Counted from the first letter of the stretch, positions 43,545 through 53,271 are shown. The stretch: 64,000 nt of DNA from Novosphingobium sp. (GCF_027531025.1 NZ_JAPZQX010000008.1:52288-116287), one strand, 5' to 3'. Translations and numbers: made by a program. The notes: a model not told the origin generated them from the letters alone.

Positions 43545-43942
43545 CAGTCTTTCCGCAGGTCGGCGCTGGTCGCCTCGCGGGCGTGGCGCTGGTACTCAGC
43601 CGCGAGCAGCGCGGCCTTGCTGACGCGCAGGCCCCACAGGGTCAGCCCCGCGACCAGCGGCACCCACAGGACGATGTGAACCCAGAACGGCGGCTGCCAG
43701 GCAAACTCCAGCCACAGTGCCAGGCCCACCACCAGCGCGCCGATGATCATGGTCAGGAAAGCGGCCGGGCCATCGCCCACGTTGAACTGCTGGTAATCGA
43801 GCCCGCAGGACCGGCAACGCGGCGCAAAGCGCGCGGCGCCATCGAACAGGCCCTTGGCGCCGCAATTCGGGCAGAGTGCGAAAAGGGCAGCCGCGGCCAG
43901 GCCGGGCTGCCCCTTTTCGTTGTGGCTTGCGCCGCCGGGCAT
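43544..43942 (-). CDS. DUF983 family membrane protein
   Basis: A 132-residue protein with an N-terminal zinc-ribbon-like part (CPNCGAKGLF then CRSCGLDY, four Cys) followed by two hydrophobic helices. DUF983 proteins are regularly found between ctaE and surf1 and are thought to help oxidase assembly. The ATG at 43942 overlaps the ctaE stop by one base. Its early codons form a terminator-like hairpin (see the terminator entry). Confidence 0.88.
   Translation of the reverse strand: MPGGASHNEKGQPGLAAAALFALCPNCGAKGLFDGAARFAPRCRSCGLDYQQFNVGDGPAAFLTMIIGALVVGLALWLEFAWQPPFWVHIVLWVPLVAGLTLWGLRVSKAALLAAEYQRHAREATSADLRKD
43880..43918 (-). terminator. Terminator-like hairpin inside the start of the DUF983 gene
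   Basis: GAAAAGGGCAGCC (43880-43892) faces GGCTGCCCCTTTTC (43905-43918), a stem with one bulged base. On the minus strand it ends in GGCTGCCCTTTTCGC, like an intrinsic terminator, and lies 24 bases after the ctaE stop. It may reduce expression of the assembly genes relative to ctaE. It is also coding, so the resemblance could be fortuitous. Confidence 0.45.
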
Positions 43943-44763
43943 CAGTGGACCGGGTGGCCCCAACCGCCCCAGACATAGATCGCGACGAACAGGAACAGCC
44001 AGACCACGTCGACGAAGTGCCAGTACCAGGCAGCCGCTTCGAAGCCGAAGTGCTGCTTGGGCGTGAAATCGCCGTTGTAGGCGCGGCGCAGGCAGACGAT
44101 CAGGAAGATCGTGCCGATCAGCACGTGGAAGCCGTGGAAGCCCGTGGCCATGTAGAAGGCCGAGCCATAGGTGTTCTGGCCGAACGGGAACGGCGCGACC
44201 GCGTATTCGAAGGCCTGGATGCTGGTGAACAGCGCGCCCAGCGCGATGGTGGCCCACAGCCCCTTCTTCAGCCCTTCGCGGTCCCCGTGGATCAGCGCGT
44301 GGTGCGCCCAGGTGATCGTGGTGCCCGAGCAGAGCAGGATCAGCGTGTTGAGCAGCGGCAGGTCGAAGGCGTTCAGCACTTCTTCCACGGCCTTGGGCGG
44401 CCACTGGCCACCAACCACTTCGGCAATCTCGCTGGGGAACAGCGAAAAGTTGAAGAAGGCCCAGAACCAGCCGACGAAGAACATCACTTCCGAGGCGATG
44501 AAGGTAATCATGCCATAGCGCAGGTGCAGCTGCACGACCGGGGTGTGATGGCCTTCATGGGCTTCGCGGATAACCTTGGCCCACCACTGCCACATGGTGA
44601 ACAGGATCCCGAACATGCCGACCAGCAGCACATACTTGCCAGCCGCCATGTCATGCATGGTCAGCACACCGCCGGTGGTCGCGGTCAGCGCCGAAACCGA
44701 GCCGATGAAGGGCAGGATATCCGGTTCAAGGATATGGTAATCGTGGTTCGTGGTGCCGGCCAT
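43942..44763 (-). CDS. ctaE: Cytochrome c oxidase subunit III
   Basis: A 273-residue subunit III with seven hydrophobic helices. Typical phrases are YGMITFIASEVMFFVGWFW, the glutamate-containing helix, and ATGFHGFHVLIGTIFL. The C-terminus ends YWHFVDVVWLFLFVAIYVWGGWG, invariant in the family. It stabilises proton pumping by the aa3 oxidase. It follows ctaG by 69 bases. Confidence 0.97.
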   Translation of the reverse strand: MAGTTNHDYHILEPDILPFIGSVSALTATTGGVLTMHDMAAGKYVLLVGMFGILFTMWQWWAKVIREAHEGHHTPVVQLHLRYGMITFIASEVMFFVGWFWAFFNFSLFPSEIAEVVGGQWPPKAVEEVLNAFDLPLLNTLILLCSGTTITWAHHALIHGDREGLKKGLWATIALGALFTSIQAFEYAVAPFPFGQNTYGSAFYMATGFHGFHVLIGTIFLIVCLRRAYNGDFTPKQHFGFEAAAWYWHFVDVVWLFLFVAIYVWGGWGHPVH

Positions 44764-44832
44764 GTGAGTGGTCCCCGTTGATCCCGTTGAGGCGCCGCAA
44801 GCCGGGCTTGCGGCGCAGAATTGACGATGCCC

Positions 44833-45438
44833 TTATCGTGCGGGCCGCGACTGGTCCAGAGTGTTTGCAGCCAATTTTTGGACAGGCTGCTGCGCGGACT
44901 TGTGGAAGGTGTAGCTCAGCGTGATCTGCTGGATGTCCTTGGTTTCCGGATCGTCGAGGATCTTCGGATCGACATAGTAGATCACCGGCATGTTGATCGA
45001 CTGGCCCGGCTGCAGCGTCTGCTCGTTGAAGCAGAAGCACTGGATCTTGTGGAAGTACTTGCCAGCCAGTTCCGGTTCGACGTTGTACGAGGCGATTCCG
45101 GTGATCGGCTGGTCCGAAAGGTTCTCGGCCGAATAGTAAGCCATCTTGCGCGCGCCGATCCGCAGGTCCTGCGTGGTCTGTTCCATCTGGAACTTCCAGG
45201 GCAATTGCCGGTCGACATTGGCATCGAACCGCACCGAGATCAGCTTGTCAGTCACCCGGATTGCCGCCGCCTCGGCTTCGGTCGCCTTCATGGTGGTGCC
45301 GCCAAAGCCGGTGACCTGGCAGAAGATGCGGTAAAGCGGGACCGAGGCGAACCCGAGCGCGAGCATCGCCGCGGCGCCGAGCAGGGCCAGCACACCGGTG
45401 CGGGCATTGGGATCCTTGGGCAGGGCCAGAACGGTCAT
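44833..45438 (-). CDS. ctaG: Cytochrome c oxidase assembly protein CtaG (Cox11)
   Basis: A 201-residue copper chaperone that delivers Cu to the CuB site of subunit I. It has a single transmembrane helix (about 15-33), a periplasmic immunoglobulin-like domain, and the copper-binding motif CFCF (Cys134, Cys136) in KIQCFCFNEQ. Cys40 (RIFCQVTGFGGT) is also conserved. Sits in the usual ctaB-ctaG-ctaE order. Confidence 0.96.
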   Translation of the reverse strand: MTVLALPKDPNARTGVLALLGAAAMLALGFASVPLYRIFCQVTGFGGTTMKATEAEAAAIRVTDKLISVRFDANVDRQLPWKFQMEQTTQDLRIGARKMAYYSAENLSDQPITGIASYNVEPELAGKYFHKIQCFCFNEQTLQPGQSINMPVIYYVDPKILDDPETKDIQQITLSYTFHKSAQQPVQKLAANTLDQSRPAR

Positions 45439-45442
45439 GACC

Positions 45443-45583
45443 TTACCCTCCCAGCCGCGCGATGGTGATGTAATAGAACAGCACGACCATGCCGACGAGC
45501 AGGCCGCCCAGCATCCAGTTGCGTTGCTTGATGATGCGCTTGCGTTCAGCTTCAGGGTCGGGAAAGCTTGGCATTCGGTTCAT
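45443..45583 (-). CDS. 46-residue single-span membrane protein in the oxidase cluster
   Basis: A 46-residue protein: a charged, cytosolic start ([15 protein letters not shown]) and one hydrophobic helix (about 24-42, ending [10 protein letters not shown]). The ATG at 45583 overlaps the ctaB stop (ATGA), and ctaG starts four bases after it. Small proteins of this shape occupy this place in many alphaproteobacterial oxidase clusters (CoxF-like). Its role is unproven, but its position suggests assembly. Confidence 0.75.
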   Translation of the reverse strand: MNRMPSFPDPEAERKRIIKQRNWMLGGLLVGMVVLFYYITIARLGG

Positions 45584-46503
45584 CCCATGATCCAGCGGTC
45601 CGCCACCAGCGCGGCGAACAGGGCAAAGAGGTAGAACACCGAAAAAGCGAACAGCCGCTTTTCGGGTCCCATGTCGGTTTCCCCCACCCCTTGCCGGAAC
45701 ACCGCAACACGCAGTGCCAGCACCAGGAAGATCGCCGAAAGCAGCAGGGCCGAAGCCCCGTAGACCACGCCCGCCCCGGCGATCCAGAAGGGCAGCATGG
45801 CAAGCGGCAGCAGCAGGACAGCATAGACCAGGATCTGGCGCCGGGTCGAATGCTGGCCGGCCACCACCGGCATCATCGGAATCCCTGCCTTGGCATAGTC
45901 GGTCTCGACGAACAGCGCGAGCGCCCAGAAATGCGGCGGGGTCCAGAAAAAGATGATCGCGAAAAGCAGTATCGGCATCAGCGTGATCTCGCCCGTCGCG
46001 GCAATCCAGCCGATCATTGGCGGAAAGGCCCCGGCCCCGCCCCCGATCACGATATTCTGCGGCGTGCGCGGCTTGAGCCACATGGTGTAGATCACCGCGT
46101 AGTAGAAGATCGAGAAGGCGAGGACCGCGGCGGCGAGATAGCCCACGCCCACCGCCATGATCAGCACCGAGATCAACGACAGGATCAGCCCGAAATCGCG
46201 GGCAGATTCGCGCGGCATCCGGCCGGCCGGCAGGGGCCGGGCGGCAGTGCGCTTCATCTGCGCGTCGATATCGGCTTCCCACCACATGTTGAGCGCGGCC
46301 GATCCACCTGCCCCCAGCGCGATGCACAGGATCGCGGTAAAGCCCAGCACCGGGTTGACCGATACCGGCGCAGCCAGCAATCCGCACAGGCCGGTGAAGA
46401 TCACCAGGCTCATCACGCGCGGCTTGGTCAGCGCGAAGAAATCACGCCAGTCGGCGGGCAAAGGCGCCGATTGGGCGGTTCCGGGGGTGCTGACGGAGGT
46501 CAT
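45580..46503 (-). CDS. ctaB: Protoheme IX farnesyltransferase (haem O synthase)
   Basis: A 307-residue UbiA-superfamily membrane enzyme that adds a farnesyl group to haem B to make haem O, the precursor of haem A. The Asp-rich motif is in [21 protein letters not shown], followed by the Lys/Arg-rich loop. About nine hydrophobic helices. It is separated from ctaD by an epoxide hydrolase gene, which is unusual. Confidence 0.96.
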   Translation of the reverse strand: MTSVSTPGTAQSAPLPADWRDFFALTKPRVMSLVIFTGLCGLLAAPVSVNPVLGFTAILCIALGAGGSAALNMWWEADIDAQMKRTAARPLPAGRMPRESARDFGLILSLISVLIMAVGVGYLAAAVLAFSIFYYAVIYTMWLKPRTPQNIVIGGGAGAFPPMIGWIAATGEITLMPILLFAIIFFWTPPHFWALALFVETDYAKAGIPMMPVVAGQHSTRRQILVYAVLLLPLAMLPFWIAGAGVVYGASALLLSAIFLVLALRVAVFRQGVGETDMGPEKRLFAFSVFYLFALFAALVADRWIMG

Positions 46504-46527
46504 GGTTGGGGGCCCTATAGTCCCGGC

Positions 46528-47499
46528 TCAGATTCGCTTCAACCAATCGATGAGCAAGGCGTTCACTTCTTGTGGCCGCTCCTGCTGGGTCCAGTGCCCA
46601 ACGCCATCGAGCACATACCCTTCGACCTTGGGCGCGAACATCCGCATCATCGCGACCGGGTCTGCGACCGCGCCGAACAGAGTGGTGGCTGGATCGCGCG
46701 ATCCGCCGATGAACAGGCAGGGCTGTTCCAGCTGCTTGCCCTGCCAGGGCTTGAGCCATTCATAGTCCCGCTCGTGGTTGCGATAGCGGTTGAGCGGGCC
46801 GCGAAAACCCGAAGCCCTGAACTCGCCCTCGTAGTAATCGAGGTCCGCTTCGGTCAGCCAGGGGACCGGCTGCGGATCGGGCAGGCCTTCAAGGAAGGTC
46901 GCGCCCAGCGGCTTGGACCAGTAATCGCCCGGCGGCACGTCGCCCGAAATCGAATACATCATGCGCGCCACGAAATCGCGCGGGTCGGCTTCGGCCTCAG
47001 CCTCGGCCACCCCCGGTTCCTGAAAGAATTCCTGGTAGAAGAACCGGCCCTGGGCCGTGAAGGCTTCGCGGAACACCTCGGTAAAGGGGCGCAGCGGCGC
47101 ACCAGCAAAGGGCACCGACAAGCCCGCCACCGCACTGATCCGGTCGGGATTGGTGAAAGCCGTGTTCCAGACGATCGGCGCGCCCCAGTCATGCCCGATC
47201 AGCACCACGCGGCTGTCCGGCGCAAGGGCATCGGCCAGGCCGATCAGGTCGGCGGCGATCGCCTGCAAAGTATAGGCTTCAACCGGCTGCGGCTTGTCCG
47301 AACCGCCATAGCCGCGCACGTCGATGGCGCAGGCGGTGAAGCCAGCGGCTGCCACGGGGCCGATCTGGTGCCGCCACGAATACCAGCTTTCCGGAAAGCC
47401 GTGGACCATGATCGCCAGCGGCGCGGTGCCAGGTTCAGGGCCTTCGATGGCGCAGCGCAGGGTTACTTCGCCGCAATCGACCATCCGGAATTCGGGCAT
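46528..47499 (-). CDS. Epoxide hydrolase-like alpha/beta hydrolase
   Basis: A 323-residue alpha/beta hydrolase of the soluble epoxide hydrolase branch. The oxyanion motif is HGFPESWYSW, the nucleophile Asp104 is in GHDWGAP, and the catalytic His is in GVGHWTQQE. Lid tyrosines are suggested by FYQEFF and DYYEGE. It opens epoxides with water. Start ATG at 47499 has GGAG seven bases upstream. It lies between ctaD and ctaB but after a terminator, so it is likely to be its own unit or to head ctaB. Confidence 0.9.
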   Translation of the reverse strand: MPEFRMVDCGEVTLRCAIEGPEPGTAPLAIMVHGFPESWYSWRHQIGPVAAAGFTACAIDVRGYGGSDKPQPVEAYTLQAIAADLIGLADALAPDSRVVLIGHDWGAPIVWNTAFTNPDRISAVAGLSVPFAGAPLRPFTEVFREAFTAQGRFFYQEFFQEPGVAEAEAEADPRDFVARMMYSISGDVPPGDYWSKPLGATFLEGLPDPQPVPWLTEADLDYYEGEFRASGFRGPLNRYRNHERDYEWLKPWQGKQLEQPCLFIGGSRDPATTLFGAVADPVAMMRMFAPKVEGYVLDGVGHWTQQERPQEVNALLIDWLKRI

Positions 47500-47510
47500 C
47501 GGCATACTCC

Positions 47511-47544
47511 AAAGAAAACGCCCCGGACCTTGCGGGCCGGGGCG
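47511..47544 (-). terminator. Rho-independent terminator after ctaD
   Basis: On the minus strand CGCCCCGG (47544-47537) pairs with CCGGGGCG (47526-47519), followed by TTTTCTTT. It lies 33 bases past the ctaD stop and separates the ctaC-ctaD unit from the epoxide hydrolase and the assembly genes. Confidence 0.88.
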
Positions 47545-47576
47545 GATTCTGTCCAGTCGGTTCGGACGATCGGGCC

Positions 47577-49262
47577 TCAGTGCTTGGCCTTGTCGTCGAT
47601 CACCGGCAGGGTTTCGAACTGGTGGAACGGCGGCGGGCTGGACAGGGTCCATTCCAGCGTCGTCGCACCTTCGCCCCAGTAGTTCGCTTCGGCCTTCTTG
47701 CCCATGGTGTAGGCATAGATGATGTTCACGAACCAGATCACCAGCGAGCTGGCCATTACCAGGTAACCGATCGACGAGATCTCGTTCCAGTAGGCATAGG
47801 CCTCCGTGTAGTCCGGATAGCGGCGCGGCATGCCCTGCAGACCCAGGAAGTGCTGCGGGAAGAAGATCAGGTTCACGCCGATGAAGAACACCCAGAAGTG
47901 CAGATGGGCGAGGAATTCGGAGTGCATCTTCCCGCTCATCTTCGGGAACCAGTAGTAGAACCCGGCGAAGAGCGCGGTCACCGCACCCAGCGACAGCACA
48001 TAGTGGAAGTGCGCCACCACGTAGTAGGTGTCGTGCAGCACATCGTCCACGCCGCCGTTGGCCAGAACCACGCCGGTCACGCCGCCCACGGTGAACAGGA
48101 AGATGAAGCCCATCGCCCAGACCAGCGGCGACTTGAACTCGATGCTGCCGCCCCACATCGTGGCGATCCAGCTGAAGATCTTGATGCCGGTCGGCACCGC
48201 GATCACCATGGTGGCCAGGGTAAAGTAGAGCTTCGTGTTCACGCTCATGCCGGTGGTGTACATGTGGTGCGCCCAGACGACGAACCCGACCACGCCGATC
48301 GCGACCATGGCATAGGCCATGCCGAGGTAGCCGAACACCGGCTTCTTCGAGAAGGTCGAGACGATCTGGCTGATGATGCCGAAGCCCGGCAGGATCATGA
48401 TGTACACTTCGGGGTGGCCGAAGAACCAGAACAGGTGCTGGTAGAGCACCGGATCGCCACCGCCGGCCGGATCGAAGAAGGTCGTGCCGAAGTTGCGGTC
48501 GGTGATCAGCATGGTGATCGCGGCGGCCAGCACCGGCAGGGCCAGCAGCAGCAGGAAGGCGGTAACCAGCACCGACCAGACGAACAGCGGCATCTTGTGC
48601 AGGGTCATGCCCGGCGCGCGCATGTTGAAGATGGTGGTGATGAAGTTGATCGCGCCCATGATCGAGGCGGCACCGGCAAGGTGCAGCGAGAAGATCGCGA
48701 AGTCGACCGCTGGGCCGGTCGCGCCATAGGTCGACAGCGGGGCATAGGCGGTCCAGCCGATGCCGGCGCCGTTACCCGTGCCGCCGGGCACGAAGGCCGA
48801 CAGCATCAGCGAAATGAAGCCTGCCACGGTCAGCCAGAACGAGATGTTGTTCATCCGCGGGAAGGCCATGTCGGGCGCGCCGATCATGATCGGCACGAAC
48901 CAGTTGCCGAAGCCGCCGATGATCGCGGGCATGACCATGAAGAACACCATGATCAGGCCGTGCGCGGTGATCAGCACGTTCCAGACGTGAAGCGTCTGGT
49001 CGAAGCTGGGGTCCTTCATCATGAACAGGTGCTCGGCCGCCCAGCCCAGGTACTGGATGCCCGGAGCCGCCAGTTCGAGGCGCATGATGCCCGAGAAGGC
49101 GCCGCCGATGAGCCCCGCGAAGATCGCGAAGATCAGGTAAAGCGTCCCGATGTCCTTGTGGTTGGTCGACATGAACCAGCGGGCAAAGAATGCCGGCTTG
49201 TGGTCATGATCGTGGTGGGCCGCGTCGTCGTGGGCCTGGAAGTGTTCGGCGGTGGTAGCCAT
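47577..49262 (-). CDS. ctaD: Cytochrome c oxidase subunit I
   Basis: A 561-residue subunit I with twelve transmembrane helices holding haem a, haem a3 and CuB. Visible landmarks are [20 protein letters not shown] (haem a ligand region), [20 protein letters not shown] (CuB His and the crosslinked Tyr, with the D-channel Glu-like pattern PEVY), and HHMYTTGM, then [12 protein letters not shown] (haem ligands). Normal length. It follows ctaC by 29 bases. Confidence 0.98.
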   Translation of the reverse strand: MATTAEHFQAHDDAAHHDHDHKPAFFARWFMSTNHKDIGTLYLIFAIFAGLIGGAFSGIMRLELAAPGIQYLGWAAEHLFMMKDPSFDQTLHVWNVLITAHGLIMVFFMVMPAIIGGFGNWFVPIMIGAPDMAFPRMNNISFWLTVAGFISLMLSAFVPGGTGNGAGIGWTAYAPLSTYGATGPAVDFAIFSLHLAGAASIMGAINFITTIFNMRAPGMTLHKMPLFVWSVLVTAFLLLLALPVLAAAITMLITDRNFGTTFFDPAGGGDPVLYQHLFWFFGHPEVYIMILPGFGIISQIVSTFSKKPVFGYLGMAYAMVAIGVVGFVVWAHHMYTTGMSVNTKLYFTLATMVIAVPTGIKIFSWIATMWGGSIEFKSPLVWAMGFIFLFTVGGVTGVVLANGGVDDVLHDTYYVVAHFHYVLSLGAVTALFAGFYYWFPKMSGKMHSEFLAHLHFWVFFIGVNLIFFPQHFLGLQGMPRRYPDYTEAYAYWNEISSIGYLVMASSLVIWFVNIIYAYTMGKKAEANYWGEGATTLEWTLSSPPPFHQFETLPVIDDKAKH

Positions 49263-49291
49263 GATGCGAACCTTATCCTTTTAAAACGGGC

Positions 49292-50431
49292 TCAGGCGCC
49301 AGTGGCCGGCGCGGCAGGGGCGGCGGCCGGAGCGACAGCAGCAGCCGGGGTGGCGGCAGCAGCCGGAGCGGCGGCGGGAGCAGCAGCCGGGGCTTCGGGC
49401 AGACCATCGATCTTGCCACCAGCCTGGGTCATCACCCACGCGTTGTACTGGGGCCGCGGCAGGGCTTCGACCACGATCGGCATATAGCCGTGACGGGCGC
49501 CGCAGAGTTCCGAGCACTGACCGTAATAAACGCCGGGCTCCTTGATGAAGAGCACCTTCTCGTTGATGCGGCCAGGGACGGCGTCGAGCTTCGACCACAG
49601 CGAGGGCACGGCGAAGGCGTGGATCACGTCAGCCGCAGTCACCTGCAGGCGGATCGGTTCGCCAGCCGGCACGACCATACGATAGTCAGCCGCCAGCTGG
49701 TAGGGTTCGCCGCGCTTCTTGGCTTCTTCCTCGGGCAGCATGTTCGAAATGACCTCGAACCCGCCGTTGTCAGGGTAGCTGTAGGTCCAGAACCACTGGT
49801 TGCCGGTGGCCTTGATCGTCACGGCCGTGGCCGGAGCGGGCTTGTACTGCTTGGCGATCAGCGTCACCGAGGGCACCGCGATGGCAACGAGGATCAGGAT
49901 CGGCACGCCGGTCCAGATCACTTCGAGCAGGGTATTGTGGCTGGTCTTCGAAGCCACCGGGTTGGCGCGCTTGTTGTAGCGAGCCACCACCCACAGCAGC
50001 AGGAACAGCACGAACAGCGAGATCACCGTGATGATCGGCATCAGGAAGGCATCGTGCATCCAGCTGCCATAGTCACCGACCGGCGAATACTGGTCCTGCA
50101 GGCCGATGCCCTTGTCGACCGGCATGCCCTTGCCCGGGGTGGGAGCCATCGGGGTGTAGCCACCCGGCGCCACCTGGAAGCGGGGATCGTTGGGATCGAC
50201 CGCCGGGGCGGCCGGGGCCGGCGCTTCAGCCGAAGCGGCGACAGCCGGAGCCGCAGCCACCGGCGCGGCAGCTTCCGCGGCGGGCGCGGGTGCAGCAGCA
50301 GCCGGAGCGGCAGCGACCGGGGTTGCCGCCGGGGCAGCGAACGCCGCCTGCGGCAGGGCCAGAAGGGCCAGGGAGAGACCGAATGCCTTGATCGCTTGTC
50401 CCGCAGTGCGGGCGGTTCCTGCCAGTGTCAT
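49292..50431 (-). CDS. ctaC: Cytochrome c oxidase subunit II
   Basis: A 379-residue subunit II. After a signal peptide (residues 1-32) comes an unusual Ala/Pro-rich stretch of about 45 residues, then two transmembrane helices (about 130-150 and 174-192) and the periplasmic CuA domain with His271, Cys306, Glu308, Cys310, His314 and Met317 (QCSELCGARHGYM). A second Ala/Pro-rich tail covers the last 33 residues. Both extensions are absent in typical subunit II. The ATG at 50431 is the family start; 50476 is only an open frame. Confidence 0.96.
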   Translation of the reverse strand: MTLAGTARTAGQAIKAFGLSLALLALPQAAFAAPAATPVAAAPAAAAPAPAAEAAAPVAAAPAVAASAEAPAPAAPAVDPNDPRFQVAPGGYTPMAPTPGKGMPVDKGIGLQDQYSPVGDYGSWMHDAFLMPIITVISLFVLFLLLWVVARYNKRANPVASKTSHNTLLEVIWTGVPILILVAIAVPSVTLIAKQYKPAPATAVTIKATGNQWFWTYSYPDNGGFEVISNMLPEEEAKKRGEPYQLAADYRMVVPAGEPIRLQVTAADVIHAFAVPSLWSKLDAVPGRINEKVLFIKEPGVYYGQCSELCGARHGYMPIVVEALPRPQYNAWVMTQAGGKIDGLPEAPAAAPAAAPAAAATPAAAVAPAAAPAAPATGA

Positions 50432-50515
50432 TGTTGCGCTGCTTTCGCTTTCCTTTGCCGGCAAGAGCAGGGCCAAGCCCTTCTCCCGCCCCCTTGGGAG
50501 TCAGATTTGCTGGGG

Positions 50516-50544
50516 CCTATACGCGCGCTTGCGGGGCACCTCAA
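50516..50544 (-). promoter_or_regulatory. Promoter of ctaC-ctaD
   Basis: On the minus strand TTGAGG (50544-50539) and TATAGG (50521-50516) are spaced by 17 bases, a good sigma-70-type pair, about 85 bases before the ctaC start. This is the best promoter-like sequence in the intergenic region shared with pyrE. Confidence 0.6.
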
Positions 50545-50627
50545 GCGCCTCTAGGGGATATTTTTGACACGGCCCGCCGGGAACCCGGACCTTGGGCTGT
50601 AAGCAGTATCGAAGGAAAGCGTTTCCC

Positions 50628-51212
50628 ATGCAGGAAGAAGAGGTTCTGGCCGAATTCCGCGCCAGCAAGGCGCTGCTCGAGGGGCATTTCCTGCTCTCGT
50701 CGGGCCGCCACAGTGCACATTACCTGCAATGTGCGCGCGTGTTGATGGACCCGATGCGGGCCTCGCGGCTCGCTGCGGCGATTGCCCAGCGAATCCCGCG
50801 CGAGCTGCGCAAGGACATTGCCAAGGTGGTTTCCCCGGCGATGGGCGGCGTGATAATCGGGCACGAAATGGGCCGCGCGCTGGGGATCGATGCGATCTTC
50901 GTCGAGCGCCCCACCGGCACTTTCGAGCTGCGGCGCGGCTTTACCATCGAGCCGGGCGAAAAGGTGCTGCTGGTCGAGGATGTGGTGACCACCGGCCTGT
51001 CCAGCCGCGAGGCGATGGACTGCGTGCGCGAAGCCGGCGGCGAAGTGATCGCGGCCGCAGCGCTGGTCGACCGGTCGGCGGGGTCCGTCGATCTGGGGGT
51101 GCCGTTCTTCCCGCTGATCGCCATCAATTTCCCAACCTATGCGCCGGACGAACTGCCGCCCGAACTGGCAGCGACTCCAGCCACAAAGCCCGGGAGCCGC
51201 GCAAAACCGTGA
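50628..51212 (+). CDS. pyrE: Orotate phosphoribosyltransferase
   Basis: A 194-residue enzyme making orotidine monophosphate from orotate and PRPP. It has [30 protein letters not shown] and the PRPP-binding motif [13 protein letters not shown] (113-125). The ATG at 50628 has GAAGGAAAG upstream. It overlaps pdxJ by four bases (GTGA). Confidence 0.96.
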   Translation: MQEEEVLAEFRASKALLEGHFLLSSGRHSAHYLQCARVLMDPMRASRLAAAIAQRIPRELRKDIAKVVSPAMGGVIIGHEMGRALGIDAIFVERPTGTFELRRGFTIEPGEKVLLVEDVVTTGLSSREAMDCVREAGGEVIAAAALVDRSAGSVDLGVPFFPLIAINFPTYAPDELPPELAATPATKPGSRAKP

Positions 51213-51940
51213 TACCAACCCGCCTCCGACTGGGCGTGAACATCGATCACGTCGCCACCATCCGGAACGCGCGCGGCGGGGATCATCCCGATCCGGTGCG
51301 CGCAGCTGAAATCGTGGCGGCCTGTGGCGGGGATGGGATCACCGTGCACCTGCGCGAAGATCGCCGCCACATCCGCGACGAGGACCTCGCCCGGATCCAG
51401 GCGGCCACTGGCCTGCCGCTCAACCTCGAAATGGCCGCTACCGACGAGATGCTGGCGATCGCGCTGCGCCACAAGCCCCATGCCGCCTGCATCGTGCCCG
51501 AGCGGCGCGAGGAACGCACGACCGAGGGCGGCCTTGACGCTGCCGGGCAGCACAACCGCCTGGTTCCGATCGTCAGCCGCCTGCGCGATGCGGGCATCCG
51601 CGTCAGCCTGTTCATCGGCCCCGACGAGCGCCAGATCGAGGCCGCCATGCACCTCGGCGCGCCGGTCGTGGAACTGCACACCGGCGACTATGCCCATGCC
51701 GAGTGCGAGGCGCGCGCGGTGGAACTGAAGAAGCTGGCCGACATGGCCGCCCTGGCCGCCAAGAACGGGATCGAGCCGCATGCCGGCCACGGCCTGACCT
51801 ATGACAATGTCCAGCCGGTCGCCGCGATCCCCCAGATCGCCGAACTCAACATCGGCCACTACCTGATCGGCGAGGCGGTCTTCGTCGGCCTCGAAGCCAG
51901 CGTGCGGCGGATGCGCGACCTGATGGACGCGGCGCGGTAA
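51209..51940 (+). CDS. pdxJ: Pyridoxine 5'-phosphate synthase
   Basis: A 243-residue TIM-barrel enzyme completing pyridoxine phosphate. The front [17 protein letters not shown] and middle [16 protein letters not shown], and then VELHTGDYA and [12 protein letters not shown], are diagnostic. Translation starts with GTG at 51209 inside the pyrE stop. Confidence 0.97.
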   Translation: MIPTRLRLGVNIDHVATIRNARGGDHPDPVRAAEIVAACGGDGITVHLREDRRHIRDEDLARIQAATGLPLNLEMAATDEMLAIALRHKPHAACIVPERREERTTEGGLDAAGQHNRLVPIVSRLRDAGIRVSLFIGPDERQIEAAMHLGAPVVELHTGDYAHAECEARAVELKKLADMAALAAKNGIEPHAGHGLTYDNVQPVAAIPQIAELNIGHYLIGEAVFVGLEASVRRMRDLMDAAR

Positions 51941-51950
51941 AGCCAGGGCC

Positions 51951-52364
51951 ATGATCATCGCCATCGGTTCCGACCTGTGCAACATCGAGCGGATCCAGAA
52001 TTCGCTCAATCGCTTCGGCGAGAAGTTCGAGCGCCGCGTCTTTACCGAGATCGAGCAGGCCAAGGGCAATAGCCGACCCTTCACCAAGGCCGGCACCCTG
52101 GCCAAACGCTTCGCCGCCAAGGAGGCTTTCTCAAAGGCAGTCGGCACCGGGTTCAAGCGCGGGGTCTTCATGAAGGACATCGGCGTGGTCAATGCCCGGT
52201 CCGGCGCGCCGACCCTGGCGCTGACCGGGGGTGCTGCCGAGCGCCTGGCCGCGATTACCCCGCCTGGCCACGAGGCCGTGGTTCACCTGACACTCACCGA
52301 CGATCACCCATGGGCCCAGGCCTTCATCGTGATCGAGGCGCGCAAGCTGCCTGAAGCCCCCTGA
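51951..52364 (+). CDS. acpS: Holo-acyl carrier protein synthase
   Basis: A 137-residue AcpS that attaches the phosphopantetheine arm of CoA to acyl carrier protein. The metal-binding start [11 protein letters not shown] and [16 protein letters not shown] are the two signatures of the family. It follows pdxJ by ten bases in the standard pdxJ-acpS-lepB order. Confidence 0.96.
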   Translation: MIIAIGSDLCNIERIQNSLNRFGEKFERRVFTEIEQAKGNSRPFTKAGTLAKRFAAKEAFSKAVGTGFKRGVFMKDIGVVNARSGAPTLALTGGAAERLAAITPPGHEAVVHLTLTDDHPWAQAFIVIEARKLPEAP

Positions 52365-52374
52365 CGGACACGCA

Positions 52375-53271
52375 ATGACGGATGCAATGACCCAGAACCC
52401 CGCCCCTGCTCCAGCCCCGGAAACTCCGGTCGACGCGCCCGAAAAGATCAACTGGCTGGCCGAAGTGCGCAGCCTGGCATTGATGCTGCTGGCCGTCCTG
52501 GCGTTCCACAGCGCCATCGCCAAGCCGTTCTACATCCCGTCGATCTCGATGATGCCCAACCTGCTGGTGGGCGACCGGCTGGTGGTGTCTAAGTTCCCCT
52601 ATGGCTGGAACTGGTCCTCGGTCAGCTTCCACCTGCTGCCGCGCGGCACCTGGCGGCTATTCGGCGGCACGCCCGACTATGGCGATATCGTGATCGCTGT
52701 GCCGCGCAACCGCGAGGAAGACCTGATCAAGCGCGTGGTCGCCCGGCCCGGGGACCGGATCGCGGTGCGCGACGGCGAGATCATCCTCAACGGCAAGCCC
52801 GTGCCCCGCAGCATCGAGCCTTCGGTGCAACTGCCCGAAGAACAGGACCTGCTCTGCGATGGTGAGAACTGCCTGTCCGCCTTCGCCAATTACCGCGTCC
52901 GCCTGCCTTCCGGCCGGGTGGTCTATGAACTGCCGGCCTATCGCGAAACCATGCCCAACGGAGCGAGCTATGTGATCATCGATCATGTCCGCCAGTCGCT
53001 GGACAACATGGACGAGATCACCGTGCCCGCCGATCATGTCTTCTTGATGGGCGACAACCGCGACCATTCGGCCGACAGCCGCGCGGAGCTCTGGGAAAAC
53101 GGCCTGGGCGGCCCGGTGCCGCTCAGCGATGTCGGCGGCCGGGCCGAATTCACCACCTTCAGCCTCAACGGCAGCGAGAGCTGGAACCCGCTGACCTGGT
53201 GGGGGGCCTTGCGCGGCGACCGTGCCGGGCGCAGCCTGCGCCCGGTCCATGTGCCGCAGGAGCAGCGCTGA
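52375..53271 (+). CDS. lepB: Signal peptidase I
   Basis: A 298-residue membrane peptidase that removes signal peptides. One transmembrane helix (about 32-49) is followed by the Ser box PSISMMP with the nucleophile Ser58, and by the Lys box DLIKRVVARPGD with the base Lys119. The C-terminal MGDNRDHSADSR box is present. In many relatives lepB is followed by rnc and era, but here by a transporter. Confidence 0.95.
   Translation: MTDAMTQNPAPAPAPETPVDAPEKINWLAEVRSLALMLLAVLAFHSAIAKPFYIPSISMMPNLLVGDRLVVSKFPYGWNWSSVSFHLLPRGTWRLFGGTPDYGDIVIAVPRNREEDLIKRVVARPGDRIAVRDGEIILNGKPVPRSIEPSVQLPEEQDLLCDGENCLSAFANYRVRLPSGRVVYELPAYRETMPNGASYVIIDHVRQSLDNMDEITVPADHVFLMGDNRDHSADSRAELWENGLGGPVPLSDVGGRAEFTTFSLNGSESWNPLTWWGALRGDRAGRSLRPVHVPQEQR

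Noticed and set aside
41661..43679. A 672-codon plus-strand frame opposite thrC and surf1
   Set aside because: Shadow of thrC and surf1; no start signals or domains.
45568..49487. Long plus-strand frames of 704 and 635 codons opposite ctaB, ctaD and ctaC
   Set aside because: They mirror known oxidase genes and have no protein family pattern.
50560..50600. TTGACA at 50564 as the pyrE promoter
   Set aside because: No acceptable -10 at 16-18 bases; the signal may be chance.
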